From: Echinostoma caproni
Taxonomy: Eukaryota; Platyhelminthes; Trematoda; Plagiorchiida; Echinostomatidae
Length of the DNA: 64,000 nt
Reading direction: 5' to 3'
NCBI GenBank assembly: GCA_900618425.1
Contig: UZAN01040087.1
Location: 26,178-90,177, forward strand
In this document: positions 25,171 to 37,600 of the stretch, piece after piece
Layout: each line of letters opens with the position of its first letter
Position numbering within the stretch: position 1 is the stretch's first letter
Position numbers and translations under genes: made by a program
Notes under the pieces: model-generated
Told to the model about the DNA's origin: nothing
Databases searched by the model: none
The model's input: the letters and a program-made list of their open reading frames with translations, nothing else

Positions 25171-25889
25171 CGATTTACTTTGTGTGAAGAAGGTGTTTAA
25201 GTAATATGTGGTATGATTTCAGCGATAAAGATTATCGAATTCAGGGCCCATAATCCAAAAAGTGCATTTTGGAAACATTCCATTTTTCGAACTTGTATTC
25301 TCTTTTAAAATCCCGTAACTCTTATGGAAATTATGGCATCTTTCGACAGCCCTCGTTTCGTTATTTCTATTGCAGCTAATTTGATGGAGATACCTCATTC
25401 CGTTCCGAAAATATGGTCAAAATGGTCATTTTGATTGTCCAGAGCTTGAAAGTGCTCCTGTGGTGGTATCACAGAGATGGATTATGACCTGGAAGTGTCG
25501 AAAAAGCTGGATGTGAATCTGGTCAATACTGATGTGTATATCGATCGAGCATGATCTGTCGGTGTCCCAGTGCAGCAGCTTGAGGTGTAGCTTATGAATT
25601 CCATTGCAGTATCGTGCCATAGCGGTAAGCAATGGCTTAAGCGTTGACCGCGCATGATTCATTGGCATCAGCGGAAGGGGACAAATACACAATCACACAA
25701 ACAGCCATACCCGTACTAGCAAGATAAACAACCGATACGTACGCCATGAGAATTGAGGTGTGTGTGTATGTGACCGAAGCCCGTTCCACAATCGTCCCTC
25801 GCACTTCAACGGGAGGTAGAGAAGTCGGTGTTACATGGTGAACATCCAAGCATCGCTGAGAGGCTTGTCAACACCGGTGAGGCCAACGC

Positions 25890-26009
25890 GACAGCTTGAA
25901 ATAATCCGAGGACATCTTGAAATAATGGTCAGCAAACTTGAAATGATTCCCGGACATCTTGAAATAATCCGAGGACATCTTGAGATGATATTGGGACAAC
26001 TTGACTTGC
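25890..26009. repeat. 21-bp minisatellite, five to six units
   Basis: Units start at 25890, 25911, 25932, 25953, 25974 and 25995 (last one partial), in exact 21-bp register with consensus GACATCTTGAAATAATCCGAG. The plus frame 25835-26020 stays open across the array and reads as seven-residue units of the form GHLEIIR. There is no evidence that this frame is expressed. Confidence 0.8.
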
Positions 26010-28630
26010 AAAAGGTATAATGCATGATTTTCCGTGATTGGGAAGTAAAACTAACGTGTACACCAAGAAACGTTTGTCAATTGATTGATTGTTCTTTGGA
26101 AATTTTAGTAGCATACGATGAATTTAATCGATTGTGATATCCCAGGACGCGTCCGTTTATGCGATCTTCGCATTCTGTGTTGCGCTACTGATCTGCTAAA
26201 AATCACAATACATTCTATATATCAAAATGTAAAGTCCCTTCACAAGTTCTCACGGGTTAACTTCCGGAAATCTTCGTTGTATCTTGGAGATTTTCTTTGT
26301 GTGGTTACACATGAATATTCCTGCTTCAACAATTATAACTATGGTTTACTGCATTCTAGAGTACTTGGACCGACTGATTGTGGTATTTTCACCGTTTTTT
26401 GTTGAGATTATGCTTCAGTCATCATTCACAACAACAAAAACGCATTTTTTGTTGATAAATGTACTCCAACAAACATTTGAGTTCATTTTGTCTATAATCT
26501 TGTGCTTGTAGCTTCTGAACTTAGTTAGTTTATACTTTGCAAATCAACCTGTGTTTGTGCATGGAGCTCATTCTTATAGGTTCAACAAACAACACGGCGG
26601 CACGCAGATCGGTGTGGTTCACGTATTGTCCAGTCAGCGCGTAATGAGAGACCCAACTTGTGGTCTAGACAATCATGTGTAGGTAGTGAACAGTTCTAGC
26701 GATCAACGATCTCAGAGCGTAAGCGCAGTCGGAATAGAAATGAAAACACCGGTCAGCAAAACACGTTTCAAAGTGATAATAGTGCTGAGGCATACACTCA
26801 ATACTCCGTGTAAAACGTACGTTGAGTATAATTTCTGCGCATTGAGACAGAATTCCTGACTGGGGGATAATGTTCCTTTTACTGTAAGAACCAAATGACG
26901 TAAAGGACTACGATGAAATTGAAATCGATCGTCTTACATATATCCGCTCCGAAAATGATTAAACATTGACAGCATATGGAATGCTGAAATGACGCTCACA
27001 ACCAAATTCACGTCCATTATCACCAAAGTCGATTGATGAACATTGTGACCACGAAAATAGTGATCTTCAACATTCCGGAAGTGCTACATTACTGATCTAT
27101 GAGCTGACGGTAATGAATTTTGCTTTAAATGGCTCTACGCTAATTTTCCTGGAAACAGCTTCAAGAAAAAAATCCCGTAAACGAGAGAAAAGCGGGATGT
27201 GGGTCAGCAAACATTCAAAAAATAATTACAAAAAATAACGTTTGAGATCAGCCTGTCAAAAGAAACACAAAATATGAGTACATATATTATAATGAATGTT
27301 AGACAAACCTGGTATTCAGAGATAGCAACAAAAATATCTCAACTCCTTCGCAACTTGCGGAGTGAAGCATAAACATAATTGCAAATCTGACCCGATATTT
27401 CCATGTTAGACATTGAAAACTTATTACTTTTTTGGATGCCAAGCACTAAAATTTGGCTAATCACTTCGTCCTTAGTGAAACCTGTGAACAAAGCGTCTTA
27501 TTCGTATCTCTATCGATATGTGTAGTGCAAGCTGTCGGTTAGGAAGCCGAATCATCCAGATATCACTTAGGCGTTACACACCATTAGGAAATGGTTACAT
27601 TCATCAGAGGCTTTATCTTTGGATAAACCCAATCAGGTTTCATAATAATGGAACACTGCTTGTGGTCTTACGTTGATTCATAAAGAGGAAACTAACGTAT
27701 TTACAAGGAGTGCTACGCATAACGAAAAACAAACTGATGTTGTACGTATAAATTAATGCGTATGAGAGTCGTAACTGCAGGTGATACCGATGTAAGTTCC
27801 AGTGAAATCTATCAGTAGTTAGTCTGAGTCGTTTTGAATTTCTTTGCCTCGGTGATATATCTCAGCTTAGCGATCAAATCATGAATACACATATCCACCA
27901 AAGATACTTTGATCCCCAGATTCTGCATTATTTCTTCCATAATGGTAAACCATGTTCACATAGAAGTCAAAATCAAAGTTTTCTAGTGTAGAAATACTTA
28001 CAAATGATTGCTTTCCTTGTCCCATAGGGTTTGGCAAAAAGTGATCGATTTACTGTTCATAGAAATATCACAAATTATCCTTGTTGTGTGTACTGCTATA
28101 AATGTTAAAACCTAGGACTTATCAAAGTTTTATGCAGCTTGTGCTTAAGAGAATCAACTGCGGGAGCAGAAACAATTTGGAGTATAAACACTGAGGGCAA
28201 ACGAATGAGGCCGGCATTCTAGTTGACATTTTTTGAGCACTAATTTGAATGAATGCCGCCTCAGGTGAATGCTGGACAACAAGGCGAATAGTGAACGACA
28301 TGGATAATTAGGGTTCTGCATTATTTGACACAACAATAATTCGTCGATACTGTGTGGAGTACAGACTCAATGATGCCCGGCTTTCCACAGTGGTTTAGTC
28401 GCTGTCATTGGTGCGCTTTGTACCCTGTGGTCTGAGGTTCGTGCTCCGCCACCATCACCCAACTTTGGTGGTAGACAGCTTTGCTATCGCCCGGTTCCAT
28501 ACCACGCCTGATCTATCGGGGCCTTATGTGGTTCGACACTCCCAAGTATCGGGGTTACCATCAATGAACAGCAGGTCCTAGTGACTATGGGGTTCCCCCC
28601 CCCTCTGCTGTTTATCACAGACTGGTGCGT
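26010..28630. other. Intergenic stretch, nothing recognised
   Basis: AT-rich sequence with short chance frames only. A run of nine C near 28593 is likely a low-complexity tract. Confidence 0.5.
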
Positions 28631-28639
28631 AATAAAAAA

Positions 28640-28810
28640 AAGTCAGTCTTCAACTGCAGTCCCTTGACCATTTTGGTGGTCATTCTTTGTGGCCGTTCTA
28701 AAACCGCACCGTCGCGTTTTAGCCAGGGATTCCATACTTGAGTGGCGTATTCAATGTGGGGTCGGATGAAGGCTGATTGCAGCCGTGCGAACAGCGTAGG
28801 TTCAAATTTG
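28640..28810 (-). pseudogene. LINE fragment (reverse transcriptase C-terminal region)
   Basis: The minus strand encodes LFARLQSAFIRPHIEYATQV, then WNPWLKRDGAVLERPQR and KMVKGLQ. This is the well-known F-V-R-P-H-L-E-Y-A ... W-x-P-W-L ... L-E-x-x-Q-R-x-x-T-K-x-V region of CR1-like LINEs. It ends abruptly in a T-rich stretch (A-rich on the plus strand, about 28630). Confidence 0.72.
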
Positions 28811-31491
28811 CCAAAGTACCTTATCTAAAATGAGGAAACCGTGGGTCATATACTTTAAATATTCACATCTAACACTTAACGAACCCGATACAAAGCTATC
28901 AGCACCGGTAGAATCATGGATAACTATGAGTCGCTCTTATTATCACCTGCCTCAATCCCTAAATCAGTAGAATAGCAGAGAGAGAAACTGTAGAAATAAG
29001 GTTTTGTTTCATTGCAATTATAGGAAGGATGGACTGGTCAATCAGCAAGTAACATTGACAAAAGTACTACTTCTGTTAGCGAGTAAGCAAATTCGAATTT
29101 TATCTTGCCACTTGGATGAAATTCTGCCCATTCTTTCAATGTACCTTGCACGTTTGAGCAAATTGTCATATGTGCCACTCAATGGTACAAATATATATGG
29201 ACAACTCTGCATTTGGTTCCAAAGTATCCAGGCTGGAGGAAACCACGTGAAAATCAACAGATGACGTGGAGAAGAGGCATGAAGATTTGCAAAGAGCCAT
29301 TGGGTAGAGTACGTGTCTCTCGCCTTCCAGTTTGAGGGCCGAAAGACTCCATAACCAGTTGGCTGGGCACATTGAAGGATATGACAATTAACCGACAGCA
29401 GTGGCGTTCTTATTGTTATTTCTTATCAGACCAGAAGGCTTGAAACGGTACGTTCGGTTGTGCACTCTGTGCGGACCATAAGGGTTCACCTTCTTCTCCC
29501 TCCCTCAAAGTAGGTCCAATCCCCGTCCGCCTTAAATCTTACCGCTAATCTCGTATGCATTGCGAGTTTGGCAGCGATCAGTGAAGTTTGTTGCACTGTA
29601 TTTCGCTGTACGATGATTATGATGACATCGCTGTTTCCCGAGGGGCCCTGGGTCTTAATGGGATTTAATTGGCAGGCTACGAAGAGACTATACACTGAAC
29701 CCAATCATGCTGTGTGCGATGCAGATATAGACGTTCTAGTATGCTGACCGGTTTGTCTATCCAGCTTTACTCGGCTAACCGAGGTTGATTAACACGGGGT
29801 CAACAACACAGTTTGCATACGAATGCATACTCCCGGTGAGTTCCACCTCATGTCATTACGTTCCACTCTATACAAGGAAATAACTGGTGTTATGTTGAGG
29901 TCAAACAGTTAGACTTAAATAATTAGCGCAAAGGGGAGGGGGGATCAATTTGTCCCGATGCCCCTTGTTCAGATACGAACGAGTTACGCAGTTACGTCAG
30001 TAATTAATTTAGTCTGAAGTTCGTCGACTTTCGGCCAATCGTGGGTACCCCTTGACTCGGAAGCAACTACGTTCTTACTGGTTAAGCCAGAGGACTCGCA
30101 GTTGAGGCAAACATGTATTGAAGTACCGTAGCACAGGAAATGTGTCAGATCGTGGTAACCAAAATTTGTGCTAAGCCATGGAGACAACGTGCATGCAGAT
30201 CGATGGAAAGCTAAAAAGGAAAAAGCGGAAAGTCACCAGAGCGAGAGGATGCAATAGATAGCAATAATATAAAACAAATGTCACAGTGCGCTAGTACTGA
30301 TATAAAAATGTGAAAATATAATCAGACTTTGGAGGAAATATGATGTCCGGCAAACGTTTGATATTGTCCGGGTTTACTTTACAATCGGTCACACTTCATG
30401 CGTGCTGTTGTCCACATTGGGCCAGGGAAGTTTTAGTGTTTTCTGTGTACATCACTCTGGCTTCACTAAGCGGATGATAACTGTCAGGGCTGTTACTAGT
30501 GTTTTAAATCGATCGGCCTTGAATGTTTTGAGATATTCACTAACTGATGGCGAAATCCAAATAAATTTCCATTGGATGTTGAATTTCTACAAAATATGAT
30601 TCCGTTGTGTCTACACCACATGGACCGATGTTTCGTGCTGCTCCTGCCATGTCATACTACCGTCTCAAATTAAAAATCAACAACCAGTATGTCTTGTGAG
30701 TCATAATATGCGTTCAAAACTTGGCAAGCCGGTCTAGTTAATTTCCTGCATGAGAAGAATCTCTCTTAAACCCACAAACAGGCATTATGTGTATCTCGCG
30801 AAACCAATCTCTGCCTTTGACTTTTCAAATAGCTGATAATTTTCGCCCATCTTTTCTATAAAAACTGGCACGAAACTATATTATCAAAATGGCTGAACAA
30901 ACTGTGATCAGACAGCAATTGACCGTACTGCCCAAGTTGTCCTGTCCTATGATTTGTCCGTCACAGGTCGTGGGACCGAGGAAATATACAAACGTGAAAT
31001 GCGCAAGACAGGTGATCTTTTTGCTGATTTCACATAAGCATAACTCAATTTCCCCCATGGAATAAAAAGCCAAGCAACTAATAATCAGAATGGTATACCA
31101 CAATCAGTACTCTGAAGACCGTAATGCGTTTCTCCAATTGTTGATGATTTTGGTGAAACCACGGTTTCAAATGTGAAACAATATTACGTCTACCTGATCA
31201 GTAACCGACCTCTAAAGTCGCAAATTGATCCTTTCATGGCAGTAAGAATTTCATCAGAATTTTTGAACAGCATTTTAACGTTTAGTGCGTTGGTGTGCGG
31301 CGGACCAACATCCTATCCAAAGGTTGCTTTGGGGCCTAAATGTTTATGTACCTGTTATAATCATTCCAAACGTGAGCATAGAATAGAAACGTTTTCATGA
31401 AGATGGAAAAACAGGAAAACAACAAGACATTTATGAACCTCGGACCTGATCCACTAGTCAAATCAGTGGGATGTTTTCCGAAATCGTGAGC

Positions 31492-31498
31492 TATAAAT
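31492..31498 (+). promoter_or_regulatory. TATA box of legumain 1
   Basis: TATAAAT lies 46 bp upstream of the ATG at 31544, giving an expected start site near 31520 and a 5' UTR of about 20 nt. The position is well placed for a core promoter. Confidence 0.5.
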
Positions 31499-31543
31499 AC
31501 AAAACTAGATCAGTTGGTTGCATTCATTGAGCCTGTCATAACT

Positions 31544-31669
31544 ATGCTTTTCAGCCTGTTACTGATCAGCCTGTTGAGTAGACACGTGCTGGCGACTGAG
31601 GAGAAAAAAACCAACCACTGGGCTGTTCTTGTTGCAGGATCAAACGGTTGGGGAAATTATCGTCATCAG
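31544..31669 (+). CDS. LGMN: Legumain 1 exon 1 (signal peptide, start of caspase-like fold)
   Basis: Residues 1-42. [17 protein letters not shown] is a typical signal peptide, followed by [19 protein letters not shown]. Arg40 and His41 match the S1-pocket pair. An in-frame TTG upstream is ignored because the ATG directly opens the leader. Donor CAG|GTAAGT, phase 0. Confidence 0.93.
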
Positions 31670-34600
31670 GTAAGTGAGATGATATTTTGCGTTTTCTCGC
31701 TCATAAATATATTTACTGTTATGTTTTACTCGAACAAAAACTAGGTTATTTGTTTGATTCCGATAATGACTTGTTCTAAATTGGTCCGAGAGTTTCAGAT
31801 GTTCGCAACCGAAACGTAAAAATTATTACTGATACTATACACTACGCAATATGTAACATGTTGTCCTCATTGATAACCTCATTTGAGCGGTAGCTCTCGT
31901 TGAAATATTTACGAAAGTTTCCATAACGCCTGCGCCTTAACCAACAGAAACAACTATCTCATTTTGAAAGAATTTCAACTTTGGGTTTATTTCAATATGT
32001 ATTTAAAATAGCACAAATCGCGAATGTACCAAAGTTCTGATCGGAACGATCGGAGAATGTGTTATCTCATTTCTCTCTTCTTTAATCAAGAAAACATATT
32101 CTCAAGTCTTTATTCAAAAAGCCGTTCACACTGACTGCAATCAGTCAAGTCGAGCAAACATAGAGCTTCTCCTCCAGCGGAGAAGGTAATTTTAGGAACA
32201 TTTGTACATCACGGTAACCATCGTAGATGACCACCACATATATTGTTTCTGAGCGCACAGAGACAGGAGGAATTTTAGCTGAATTGTGATGATATCTCTA
32301 ACGGATACAATAAAAACCTTCAACTTATTCGACAATCTCCATTCAATCGGGTAAAGCGGACAGAAGTATTCGTGTTTGTTGACTGCGTGGTCCAAATCAA
32401 ATTAATGAATGATGGTCGCAGTCAACACGGTTCTTAACTTTCCTAAATCAATCCACTGAGTTAGGGTTCTCACACAGTCCATTAAACGCCTACTAGTTAG
32501 TTCGGACTGCGTGGCTTACTGCACACGAACAAGTGATGTGATAAACACAAGTTAAGTCGCTTCCATAGGTGATCTGTCTTTTGTGTGCGAACAGGGAGAG
32601 CTGAACCGAACATATTTCTTGTTTTCTTCATAGTTTCAGACACTTCGTTCTGTGGTTGAATGAGAAGTGTGTCTGATAATCACCAATTTTTATAAAATTG
32701 ATTCAATAAGTGTGAAGGTTCATTTTCAAGCTCAATCGGAGATTGCTTTCATTATGAATGTACAGTTGTTTCCGAGTTCGCTTGTGGTGCATAGTACTTT
32801 TAATTTACCTTATGACGGCTGGCTCCTGGGAGAGGATAAGCCGGTTTTATGGATATCTCGAATTGCCGCTGCTCACACTCGGTGATCTGCGGCAAGACCA
32901 GCGCAGATCGTGGTCCATTGGTGAACGAAGTAGACGGAATGGAGACCAAGTTTTTCAGTATCCCTTCGTAACTTGCCGAGCCAGGTTTTCAGCTGTCCAC
33001 CGTGCCATCAGCGCCAGTTCGGGCACGGAGGCAGTTCCCAAATGGTTTTTGTCAGGCCCTTATCGGACTTATGAAGAATGTGGCCAAACCACTGTAGGCG
33101 CCGGCGTTGCATAGTCCTTTGCCGTGTACCATTTTTTCGGCGAGATAAAGACTTATCCACATAAGTAAAGCATGCAGAAGGCTACGTTCCGGTATGAGCC
33201 CGATCGTTGTTTAAGCTCGTCTGGTAGACCATTGGCGTCCTATTAACATCATTGGCACACAAAATTTCATTTATAAATCGTTTGTCCGAAACAGACTCAT
33301 TTATGTGTTTTGATAGCATTCAAAACCCATACTTGTTCATGAAGATGTTTTCCAGTGAAGCACCCATTAATGATCCCTGCATTATTCCAATCTTCTCTCA
33401 GTATCATGCTCCATCAAAGTTGGATTCTGTGCTACATTTACACAGATAGATGGGTCAAAACAACTCCAGTCAGGTCAAGAGATATTTTGTTCACTCAGAT
33501 GAGCGAGTTTTCAATGTGATTCATAAATCACAGTGGACACAGAAAGTAATACATCAAAAAGATAAAAAACAAATGATAAAACTGTTCCAAAAGTCGAGCT
33601 ACACGGTTGGTGGTATCCGGTGAAATAAGATGACCATTTACCGAGAATAAAACTACTGTTATTATATGAGAACACACAGCTGAGGAAAACGTGTGAATCT
33701 TGAGCTAGTTCGGGATTTGGTGCTAGCTTCGAGGATTTTATTGTGTAAACAGTGGTCAGGTTTGAACAACAGCCGTTTGTAAACTGGTCGCAAGCATACC
33801 AGGGTTTGAAAACAATGAAATCAGCCAGATAGTTGTGAGAAAGATTACTGGCGCTGGGTGAGAACTGGGGAGACCTGACAAACAAAAATGTCTTTGTTCA
33901 GTCCCCGAAAATAATAGAGAAGCAATACAGTCAATGAAGTATAGTGCGTTCGATAGGGAATTCACTTCTTAGGCATTGAGGAATATCAAGTTTGCCAAGT
34001 TTCTATTTTAAAGAGACAACTGGCGAAAATGTAATGAATAGAGAGCAATGAATTGTGTGAGACCAAACGAAAACTAAGTTACCCACATATGTGACTGTAG
34101 GGATGGACTAACAGCAACAGATTTCAAATCTGTGGTAGATGGAAATAGAGGCTTGATTAACTCACGTTTTCCAATGGTACGCACATGGTATTTCTCGAGC
34201 CGAAATTCTTTTCAGAAATGTATAAAAACCGATCTATCGAGATTTAAACCGCTGCGTAACATTAGCAAAGGTTTTAAATACTCTTCTGTTAGTCCGGAAT
34301 ATGCTCACAAGACGAAAAACAGTCGGAACCAATCACAGTGAACGAAAGTCACTACTCCATTACCTCGGTTACGCAAAGTTGTTCTACGATCTCCCTGTGA
34401 TCATGTCATAGACAACCGGTCTCACAGCGTTCTTCACAAATTCAGGATACAAAAGACTTCCCTGGAGTAAAATGCCGTTGATGTTCTTGCATGGATATTG
34501 ACAAGAAGGAATGTCAAAATCAGTAAATGTCCTTAACCGCCGGCAAACTCTGATACAAATATCTGATTAAGCGCTTGTTCGGAAAAAAATATTCATTTTA

Positions 34601-37600
34601 CGCTGTAGCATGCAGCGATATTAAAAAACGGTTGCAATAGAAAATCCTTTTACCTTGGCATTTACCTGATGGAAACAAAAGCACTGCCGAAGTTTCGAGA
34701 CCATCCCGGTTTCTCCGAAGACAGGTTATTTGTATGATGTCATATTCTGCTGCTACTGCTCATACATTTTTCCAGTGCTCTGTTATCGTAATTGAGATAA
34801 GCAAGCTACTCGATACATATCCAAATGCAGGCTTACTTGTTACCTGTCTTTTCTGAGCGATATCAAAATGCTTATTACTTATTCAAGTTAGCAACGAATG
34901 ATTATGGCTCCAAAACTTTATGTTTTGAACGTCCAAACATTGAATTGCGTCCGCATCTGGACTAGATGGCAAATAACCAAGTGGTTGCTCTCACTCACAT
35001 AGGTTGCCTTTGCAGTTGCCCCAATGTTGGCCACTTCGTTGTGGCGTTTTAATGGCGTTTGCCCCAACCAGTTTCTTATGGAAAATCTGTTATCAATCAA
35101 AGTAGTACTCAAAGTATTGAGAAGATAGGGTGCCAATTCGGGTGCACATGTTGAGTGATTTTATTGTTTTCATTACAATTTTTTCCCTTTTCCCAACCCA
35201 TCCGCCCTATTTGAGGCCGATGTTTGTCATGCTTACCAACTTTTGCTAAAAGATGGGATTCCGCCTAGTAACATAATCACCATGATGTACGATGACGTGG
35301 CGCACCATCAACGGTAAGTGCATTACCCATTTACGACTTGTCTTATCACATACCGAAAAAAATGTCCAATTTTAATCAGGATAGACACAAAACATTTTTG
35401 CGTGCTAGGAAGATATTTATGTTCCCAAAACCATACAAAATAAAAACTACATATCGGGTCTCAGTATGTTGTCTGGTCTAATAAGCAATATCAAATTAGA
35501 TAACTTTTACCTATTATGAATGGAATGCTTGGAAGAGTACATTCCGATGCACAAGTACTAAATACTATGTACAGCTATTGAGCACGAACTTTATCTTTTT
35601 CGATTATTTTCAATTCCGCATATTGTGTGTGATTTATTGGATGATAAACCGCTGAAGGTGGTGGTAGTCAAGCTGTGGCTTGGAGTTAAACTGTTTTGGG
35701 ATTAAAGACTAATATATTTTCGCCTTAATTGTCTCATCAGGGACGATACGAATGCTTGATTGGATGTCCTCTGGTTACTAATTCCTGCAACACCAACTAA
35801 TACGGGTCTGAACGAATGACGTCTACTTAAAGAAGGAGTAATCATCAACACACAGGGCAGCTGCTAATTCGGCACAACAACTTATCCTCAAGAGAGCTGA
35901 AACTAAGTGACATGAACAGATGAGTACAGTCACACGCAAGTCTCAGTGGAAACATATACCGTCTTTAAGCTCAAACATTTACTGTTCAGACACCAGTAAA
36001 ACATTAAATCTGTGGACATGTGACTTTATTAAACTTCACTAATGGAGATCACATTTCTAGAAACCGCTCTGATATTTTTGGTTTGTCAATTGGGATCAGC
36101 AGTAGATTTCTATCCATGCGATAGCAACAAAAACAAAGGAAGACCATTGTATTATACTTGAATTCCACTATTCTCTCACATTAAGCGCTTATGAATGTAT
36201 ATAAAAAATTCTGTGGTGTTCGATAGAACAGTACAGCAACAGAATGTATTCAAAAGCATGGAAGAAGTTTATGCAGTAGGAACGTGTCCGATTCGTTGAG
36301 TAGTGTGTTAATCAAACCCCGATCTGATCCTATTCAGCAGCAGAGATAGAGTTTGTATGGGACAACGCAGTGTGGCAGTTGACAGGTGAAACTTTAAAAA
36401 AATTGAATGGAAATGTCGTAAAAACAATGATTTATTTGCATAACCCCAAACCAACATGTGGTATCGCACAAGTGAGCCAGCTCAACAACACAGCCAGTGT
36501 ACACAAGACGCAAATAAAATTCTCCAAGTCGTCATTCGACCATACGGAGCGTGTCATAGATAATCAAACAATCGCTGGCGGCTCCTGAGCAGCCCGATTA
36601 ATGTACAATGAGTTAATTAGTTATTGGGTTTGCTTTTCCGCGTCTGTGTAGGACAGCATGAATAGTATAGTAATGGACGATCTTAGGGCGNNNNNNNNNN
36701 NNNNNNNNNNNNNNNNNNNNNNNNNNNNNNNNNNNNNNNNNNNNNNNNNNNNNNNNNNNNNNNNNNNNNNNNNNNNNNNNNNNNNNNNNNNNNNNNNNNN
36801 NNNNNNNNNNNNNNNNNNNNNNNNNNNNNNNNNNNNNNNNNNNNNNNNNNNNNNNNNNNNNNNNNNNNNNNNNNNNNNNNNNNNNNNNNNNNNNNNNNNN
36901 NNNNNNNNNNNNNNNNNNNNNNNNNNNNNNNNNNNNNNNNNNNNNNNNNNNNNNNNNNNNNNNNNNNNNNNNNNNNNNNNNNNNNNNNNNNNNNNNNNNN
37001 NNNNNNNNNNNNNNNNNNNNNNNNNNNNNNNNNNNNNNNNNNNNNNNNNNNNNNNNNNNNNNNNNNNNNNNNNNNNNNNNNNNNNNNNNNNNNNNNNNNN
37101 NNNNNNNNNNNNNNNNNNNNNNNNNNNNNNNNNNNNNNNNNNNNNNNNNNNNNNNNNNNNNNNNNNNNNNNNNNNNNNNNNNNNNNNNNNNNNNNNNNNN
37201 NNNNNNNNNNNNNNNNNNNNNNNNNNNNNNNNNNNNNNNNNNNNNNNNNNNNNNNNNNNNNNNNNNNNNNNNNNNNNNNNNNNNNNNNNNNNNNNNNNNN
37301 NNNNNNNNNNNNNNNNNNNNNNNNNNNNNAATAGTATAGTAATGGACGATCTTAGGGCGGAGTACACTCGGGTAAGCTTGTAGGAGTACGGGAGAACATA
37401 AAGGGGGGCTCCATGATGCTTGTTATTGATAGAGAATAAACATTATGAGTACAAAATGTGTGTTAAGGTGCACCCTTATTTACTTGCGTAATCATTGACA
37501 TCAGTGGTTGGGATAATTGCAAATGACTTATTGCACATAACAATTTCACACCACTAATTGGATTAGCCAGCGGCTACGAAGTATGGTAGATCAACAAATA

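Noticed and set aside
25426..25849. Possible LTR or solo LTR upstream of the minisatellite
   Set aside because: The sequence looks repeat-like, but no second copy, terminal TG/CA pair or primer-binding site could be shown.
25890..26009. CRISPR-like array
   Set aside because: The 21-bp units are contiguous with no spacers, and the genome is eukaryotic.
33511..33885. 124-codon open frame on the minus strand
   Set aside because: No recognisable domain, low-complexity composition, lies inside legumain intron 1, no splice context or conserved motif seen.
36621..37383. Long open frames across the N run on both strands
   Set aside because: They consist almost entirely of undetermined bases and the repeated 30-bp gap edges.
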